NCBI GenBank assembly: GCA_020631735.1
Contig: CM036170.1
Location: 65,611,737-65,675,736 of the forward strand
Direction of reading: 5' to 3'
Source of the DNA: Saccharum officinarum
Taxonomy: Eukaryota; Streptophyta; Magnoliopsida; Poales; Poaceae
DNA: 64,000 nucleotides
The position numbers and the translations under genes are program-made. This document shows, piece after piece, positions 58,902 to 64,000 of this stretch. Under the pieces are notes generated by a model, which saw nothing but the letters and a program-made list of their open reading frames with translations, was not told the origin of the DNA and did no database searches. How positions within the stretch are numbered: position 1 is the stretch's first letter; the number at the start of each line of letters is the position of its first letter.

Positions 58902-61355
58902 ATGGTGCGTTGCAAGAACGTTGGTGGTGCTTCTGGTGACGGGAACGACAGTCCTCCTCGTCGGTCTGAGATTGCACGTGGGAAGCGTATCAAGGTCATG
59001 GCCAGAAAGAAGAAGAAGACACTTACAGAGGCAGAGATTGCTCAGGCCGTAGCAGATGCAGCAGAGCAGGCAGAGAGAGGTGGCAGGAGCAGTGGCATAC
59101 GCATAGGCGAGCGTCGCTTTCATCTTGAAGGTCGACAGCTCGGCACAGAGGCCACTGAGGGCACTGAGGATACTAGAGCTACAGAGGATATGTCAGTTGA
59201 TCCTCCCACAGAGACCACAGAGGCTCCAGAGGCTACAGCAGAGGAGCAGTCAGCTCAGTCTCCAGTACGTCGCCGCTCTACTCGCGCCCGTACTCAGGTG
59301 TCTCCTCGGCCAGAGGGTCAGCGACGTGGAGCACGGCCTCCTCCCAGAGCTAGAGGTTCACCCCCGGTCGAGCACTTTGACTTGAGGGGTGCTTCAGCAC
59401 GTCAGGTGCAGGGGTTGAGGTTCGTGGAGGTCAGTCGGTGGTTTCCACCTGTGAGGGATCCCAGAGCTTCAGAAGGGTTCTATACCCCTCTTCAGGAGGA
59501 TTTCTACAGAGCTCTAGTTGACAGCGGTATTGCTTTCCGACCACAGAGGGTCTGTCGACTTGAGTCACTAGTCGAGGTTGTGGGAGAGCAGCTACGTCCG
59601 CACCTGTCCTTTCTGCCAGGCTTGTCAGATCTTCTTGGACGGACAGGTGCATACTGCGGCACATGGGTCAGAGAGTTTTATGCTTCACTATGGATTGATC
59701 CTGCCCATGATTTCATTCACTTTGCATTCCGAGGCCGCGATCACCGCCTATACAGCAGCAGAGTGCGGGAGATTCTCAGACTCCCAGCTTTTGACACAAA
59801 GATACATCAGCTGTGTTATGGTCAGACTCCTCCTCCGAGACGCCCTCACGGCGGGACAGTGCCACCTACAGACTTGGTTCGACCCTGCTTCCGTGAGCCT
59901 TTTGGCCAAGGGTCTCGTCGCACGCCCGCCAGTTTGACACCACTGGCCAGAGTTTTGGATGCTATAGTCAGACGCACACTTCTTCCCAGACTTGGCTACA
60001 GAGAGGGACTGACTCGGATGCAGTTATGGGTTGTTCACCACCTCCTCTCACAGACACAGTTTGATATATGGGATCTCATACTTAGTGAAATGGAGGACAC
60101 CATAGCTGAGGGCTTCAAGGGTAACCGTCAGCTGCCCTATGCACACTGGATCTGCTTCATTATCAGATCATCTATTCAGCTGCCAGCAGAGATCCGAGCT
60201 GAGATATCAGATACTACCACTGCTTTTCCTGAGTATGATATCCGTCAGCTTTGGACGTCAGTCACCAGAGATCAGGCCCCAGTGCCAGGACAGCGTGTGC
60301 GACCTGAGGTTCCTGAGACAGCAGCTGAGCAGGACGCCACAGTTGATGAGCTTGCAGAGGCAGAGCTTGCAGATCTTGACGCTCAGCCTGCTGACCTTCC
60401 TGAGGATGGGACATCTGACAGCACTGATGAGGACTACCAGCCCATCCCCAGGTACCGGTCTCCTCGGTCCCACGACCACGAGGCCGGTGGCTCTGGTTCA
60501 GCCTCCCGCACAGACCCAGCCATGGTGGCAATTCTTGAGAGGTTGACCCAGGCACAGGAGCAACAGCAACAGCAAATACAGCGACAGGCTCAGGACACAG
60601 CTGCAGCACTTGCACAGATTCAGGCTCGTCAGGACGAGTTTCAGCGACAGCAGCTTGAGATCCAGAGGCAGCAAGTCGAAATGCAGAGACAGCAATATGA
60701 GATTCAGCGACAGACTGCAGCTAGTCAGCAGCAATACTTGGATCTCCTGCGCCACCTAGTCACGGTTGGGGTTCCTCCGCCTACTTCTGTCCTGACTTCT
60801 ACTTTACCATCTTCTGATCCATCAAGTCAGGGACAGCCAGGTTTCCAGTTCACATCTCCACAACAGCAGGTTCCCCAGTCTTTTCAGTCCCCGAGTTTCA
60901 CTCCTATTCACACGGGGTTTACACCATCAGACCAGCCTCGCCCTCACCTCCTGACAGGCACACCTTTCGGTGATTTCAGTGCTACCTACAGCGAGTTGAC
61001 TGGTCAGCCGACGCCCTCGCATACTACAGTTGCTACTTCTTCAGGGTTGTCAGCTTCAGAGGCAGCTATCCCTCCAGTAACAGGGACTGGTACTACAGAG
61101 ACTCTACCTTCGTCAGTTGCCTCCACAGATCTTCCTGCTTCTGGCTCGCTACAGGCTCAGGTCACTCAGACGGATCCTATCATTACGACAGTACCTGTTC
61201 CTGCCTTTCAGACCCAGACAGTTACACAGCCACATGCTTCATCAGAGGGTCAGCCAGATAGCTCAGATTCCGAGGGCGATTCTCTACACTTCGTGTTCAC
61301 TCCACGCACCTCGGCACCCGACACGACTCCGTCTGTCCCCCCGTCAGATCCTTAG
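58902..61355 (+). CDS. Third ORF: plant transposon protein domain plus Gln-rich coiled coil
   Basis: The frame is open from 58857, but the second Met (58902, MVRCKN) is a better start, giving 817 residues. The N-terminus is basic (ARKKKK) and then Glu/Thr-rich. Residues about 165-470 look folded and match the pattern of the putative plant transposon protein domain (PF20167-like): WVREFYASLW at about 255, then RGRDHRLYSS and VREILRLP. Residues about 540-620 are a Gln-rich coiled coil (repeats of RQQ.E.QRQQ). The remainder is Ser/Thr/Pro-rich. No signal peptide or membrane segment is visible, so it does not look like an envelope glycoprotein, although it occupies the env-like position of SIRE elements. 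It is intact and has its own promoter-like upstream region. Confidence 0.8.
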   Translation: MVRCKNVGGASGDGNDSPPRRSEIARGKRIKVMARKKKKTLTEAEIAQAVADAAEQAERGGRSSGIRIGERRFHLEGRQLGTEATEGTEDTRATEDMSVDPPTETTEAPEATAEEQSAQSPVRRRSTRARTQVSPRPEGQRRGARPPPRARGSPPVEHFDLRGASARQVQGLRFVEVSRWFPPVRDPRASEGFYTPLQEDFYRALVDSGIAFRPQRVCRLESLVEVVGEQLRPHLSFLPGLSDLLGRTGAYCGTWVREFYASLWIDPAHDFIHFAFRGRDHRLYSSRVREILRLPAFDTKIHQLCYGQTPPPRRPHGGTVPPTDLVRPCFREPFGQGSRRTPASLTPLARVLDAIVRRTLLPRLGYREGLTRMQLWVVHHLLSQTQFDIWDLILSEMEDTIAEGFKGNRQLPYAHWICFIIRSSIQLPAEIRAEISDTTTAFPEYDIRQLWTSVTRDQAPVPGQRVRPEVPETAAEQDATVDELAEAELADLDAQPADLPEDGTSDSTDEDYQPIPRYRSPRSHDHEAGGSGSASRTDPAMVAILERLTQAQEQQQQQIQRQAQDTAAALAQIQARQDEFQRQQLEIQRQQVEMQRQQYEIQRQTAASQQQYLDLLRHLVTVGVPPPTSVLTSTLPSSDPSSQGQPGFQFTSPQQQVPQSFQSPSFTPIHTGFTPSDQPRPHLLTGTPFGDFSATYSELTGQPTPSHTTVATSSGLSASEAAIPPVTGTGTTETLPSSVASTDLPASGSLQAQVTQTDPIITTVPVPAFQTQTVTQPHASSEGQPDSSDSEGDSLHFVFTPRTSAPDTTPSVPPSDP

Positions 61356-61383
61356 ATTAGTTCTTTTTTTGGCGCTTGATGCC

Positions 61384-61415
61384 AAAGGGGGAGAGAGAGT
61401 AGTTTCAGGGGGAGT
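61384..61415 (+). other. Internal polypurine-like tracts after the third ORF
   Basis: AAAGGGGGAGAGAGAG and CAGGGGGAG lie about 30-60 bp after the stop codon and resemble the terminal tract. They could prime an extra plus strand. Confidence 0.45.
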
Positions 61416-61788
61416 TTTGAGAGAGGTTTTCGTTTTTTTGTGTGCTACATTCATGCATCATGTTTTCTTTTCAGTCATTGCATTCGTGTGACATGTCGTT
61501 GTGAGATAAAACTTGAGTTTTAATGTTTCATCCTGTTAGTGTTATCTCTTGTCACCGTTGTTATTTATAGCTCTAAGGTTATGCTTCCGTGCCTTACTCC
61601 GATTTTATGAGCTATATCCTTTTGTGTACTAACGTTTTTTGTCTTATCCTATGAGTACACTCTTTTGGCTTGGGACACATAAGCAATCCCTTTCACCTCT
61701 TAGCTTATTGCTTGTCGCTTATGTGAACCATGCATGCTCAAAAACCTCAACTCCAATTTTTCATATCTGAGTGTTGTCATCAATCACC
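61416..61788. other. Non-coding 3' internal region
   Basis: T-rich sequence without a gene, up to the terminal polypurine tract. Confidence 0.5.
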
Positions 61789-61801
61789 AAAAAGGGGGAG
61801 A
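61789..61801 (+). other. Polypurine tract of the Maximus element
   Basis: AAAAAGGGGGAGA ends one base before the 3' LTR start TGAAAG. Confidence 0.85.
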
Positions 61802-61802
61802 T

Positions 61803-63409
61803 TGAAAGCATCTAGGCCCCGAGGTTTGGTTTCGGCAATTGATGACAACGCCTTGTTACCATGACTAACGTGTGTTTTGCAGAAACTTTGGTAAGTTAGG
61901 TCATGGAGGTTTGAACTGCTTTGGGCACCATGGTATTCATGCCCCTTGATGGAAATCGTTTCGGTTTTCAAAAGAGTGACGTCAAGATTAAGGACGGTTA
62001 GTTCCGGATGTCAAGGTGTTGAGAGACATTTGGAATAGTCGTTAGGATCTTCGTTTTTCTCTTTTGGCCGTACTATGAAGGGGGGCATGAGCGGGTAGCT
62101 TGACCTAGGCGAGTCCTATGTTTAGGTGTGGTGCACACTTGTTAAACTTGGCGCTAGGCAGCTCTAGAATAGCTCAAAGTTCAGTTGGGAGCAACTTGGT
62201 TCAAGTTGTGACGCTTTGCGGAAAGTTTCGGGTCTTTTTCCAGTGACCGGACGCGGTCCTCGGCATGACCGGACGCGTCCGGTCAGTTCAGTTCCGCGAC
62301 TGAGGTTTCAGCTCTGAGCACCGGACGCGGTCCTCGCGAGGACCGGACGCGGTGGTCAGAAGTCAACACGTGTCACTTTAGGGAAACACCCGATCGGACG
62401 CGACCTGGGTGTGATCGGCGCGTCCGGTCATAGTCCAGTAAGGTCCTGAAACGACCGGACGCGTCCGGTCATCACCCATCGGACGCGGTAGCGCGTCCGG
62501 TGCGAGTACAGTAAGCTCCACGCACGATCGGACGCGTCCGGTCACCCCTGACCGGTGCGTCCGGTCATCTAGGTGTTTTTCAGTTTTTTGACCGTTACGA
62601 GCGACCGGCGCGTCCGGTCAGTACGACCGGCGCGTCCGGTCAGCTCGAGTTTTGCTGAGTCAGCAGGTAACGGTTCGTTTCGTCTGTGGGGTGTATAAAT
62701 ACATCCCCACCACCTCTTTTAGAGGTCTCTTGCTCATTTGATCAGCTGATAAACACTTTTGAAGTGCAAGGTAGTGCAAGAGCACTAGTGAGGATAGAGA
62801 TTTGAGAATCAAAGCTTGAGAGTTCCTCACTAGCGATTAGAGAGTAACAAGTGTGCATCCACTTTCTCATTTAGGCTCGTAGAGGTCAAGTGAGAGTTCT
62901 AGCTTGTTACTCTTGGTGATCGCCATCACCTAGACGGCTTGGTGGTGATTGGGAGTTTGGTGTTCATCCGGCGGAGCTTGTGGATGACCCAACTCATCTT
63001 GTGAGCGGTTGTGGGTGATTCACCGCGACGGAGTGTCGAAGAATCAACCCGTAGAGAGCACTTGATCCTTGCGCGGATCAAGGGGGAGCGACACCCTTGC
63101 GCGGGTGCTCCAACGAGGACTAGTGGGGAGTGGCGACTCTCCGATACCTCGGAAAAACATCGCCGTGTTCCTTGCCCCTTTACATTCAAGCATTTACTTT
63201 CTCGTATTTTCTTACATTGCTTGTTTACATTCCTAGACTTGCCATGCTAGACTAGGATTGGAAACTAGGGTGCAAAACTTTGTATCGGTAGACTCTCTAG
63301 GAACACAAGTAGACACTAGGGGTGAATTCCAGCTTGTAGGATTTATTCCTTGCTTTTATTTTTAGAAAAGCCCAATTCACCCCCCCTCTTGGGCATCTTG
63401 ATCCTTTCA
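61803..63409 (+). repeat. 3' LTR of the Maximus element
   Basis: Nearly identical to 50070-51677; the visible differences include single-base changes near 62069, 62146 and 62303 and one T deletion near 62738. Two of the changes (62628, 62468) restore CGGTC motifs that are mutated in the 5' LTR. It is followed by TAGCC. Confidence 0.95.
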
Positions 63410-64000
63410 TAGCCGTTGGGCGACCGGCGCGTCCGGTCGTTTGGACCAGCGCGTCCGGTCAGCACGATTTCGGCTGTTTAAGTTTCTAACGGCTATATTC
63501 GAAGGGGTATGTCTATAAATACTCGTTGGCTGGCTCAAGGCTCTCTCTCTTGCACATTTAACATACTTGTGAGCACTTTGAGCTAAGCAACTCCCCTCCC
63601 ACTCATCTCTCTTGCTTCTTTGCATATTCGAAGTGAGATTGAGTGATCCAAGTGCATTTGCATTGTGAGATAGCATATAGTTGGCACTTGGTGGTTGATT
63701 TTCTGCGGGATTCTTGTTTCTCTTGGTGGTTGCCGCCACCTAGACGGCTTAGAGCAGCTTGGAGGCGTTGGCAAGAGTTGGTGATTGTTCTTGGCCACCT
63801 CCGGTGTTTGTGAGGGTTTTGTGCCTACCTCGGCGAAGCGCCAAAGGCAACATTAGTAAATTGCTCGTGTCATTGCAACTTCTTGCCATTTGGTAGGTTC
63901 TTGTGGTGCCTTTTGAGAGGCTCGGTGTGAGACCGATTAGCCATCGAACCACGTGGTGAAGAGGGACACAACGGGGACTAGCGTGCCGGCAAGCGCGTGA
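63410..64000 (+). repeat. Maximus/SIRE-type LTR, right part (continues beyond window)
   Basis: It continues the LTR that broke at 50069. TAGCCGTTGG(A/G)CGACCGG(T/C)GCGTCCGG is a tandem unit also present at 50000-50050. A TATA box (CTATAAATAC, 63513-63522) follows the last motifs. The end of the LTR is outside the window. Confidence 0.8.

Larger units (their letters stand above)
50070..63409 (+). mobile_element. Full-length Maximus/SIRE copia retrotransposon (13.3 kb), very young
   Basis: The element has 1,608/1,607-bp LTRs, perfect TAGCC target duplications (50065-50069 and 63410-63414), a tRNA-Met primer site, gag, pol, a long third ORF and a polypurine tract. By eye I found about nine differences between the LTRs (around 0.6 %), which at 1.3e-8 substitutions per site per year suggests about 0.2 million years. 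Large size, two zinc knuckles in gag and a third ORF place it in the SIRE/Maximus lineage. Pol and the third ORF are intact; gag has one frame break. Confidence 0.95.

Noticed and set aside
58902..61355. Calling the third ORF an envelope protein
   Set aside because: No signal peptide, no membrane segment, Gln-rich coiled coil and a plant transposon protein-like domain instead; only its position is env-like.

Overview
The window is repeat-dominated nuclear DNA of a grass, most likely of the Andropogoneae (sugarcane, Miscanthus, sorghum or maize group). The evidence is the retrotransposon families (a Tekay/Del-like chromovirus with roughly 3-kb LTRs, Tat-lineage gypsy, Maximus/SIRE copia whose LTRs start TGAAAG), the grass MITEs and SINE, and spliced genes. 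Species assignment is inference. There are no bacterial genes, RNA genes or CRISPR arrays. The only convincing host gene is a four-exon plus-strand gene of unknown function at 41470-44360.

Layout. (1) 1-11993: a Ty3/gypsy chromovirus cut by the left window edge: 5' LTR, an intact accessory ORF, a broken gag-protease, RT-RNase H, integrase with chromodomain, and a 3' LTR. (2) 12003-21342: the 3' half of a Tat-lineage gypsy element (pol C-terminus, 170-bp tandem repeats, a spliced PF04195-type accessory gene, 460-bp LTR copies). Its middle has apparently been inverted by recombination between two LTR copies, and a Maximus/SIRE-type solo LTR (18664-20733) was inserted as well. (3) 21343-27168: decayed DNA with a copia pol remnant and MITEs. 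(4) 27169-31906: a copia element with very short LTRs and many disablements. (5) 31907-40314: a mosaic of MITEs, a SINE inside a Stowaway, a retroposon with a 14-bp target-site duplication, a LINE scrap, and a Mutator-like element with a 9-bp duplication that carries a gypsy solo LTR. (6) 40315-45602: the host gene and its flanks. (7) 45603-48388: a 5'-truncated LINE carrying a small non-autonomous LTR element (46189-47880) that has captured the start of a homocysteine S-methyltransferase gene. (8) 48954-64000: a gypsy-type LTR fragment, then a Maximus/SIRE-type LTR (49090-50069, resuming at 63410), split by a very young full-length Maximus/SIRE copia element (50070-63409) with gag, pol and an 832-codon third ORF.

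How the pieces relate. Several nestings are proved by target-site duplications: TAGCC around the Maximus element, CACAA around the small LTR element, a 15-bp copy around the LINE, 9 bp around the MULE and 14 bp around the retroposon. The most striking shared signal is an array of the dyad motif ACCGGACGCGTCCGGT. It sits directly upstream of a TATA box in three different Maximus/SIRE-type LTRs and again upstream of a TATA box before the third ORF inside the young element. The inverted Tat element and the captured methyltransferase fragment are the other main points of interest.
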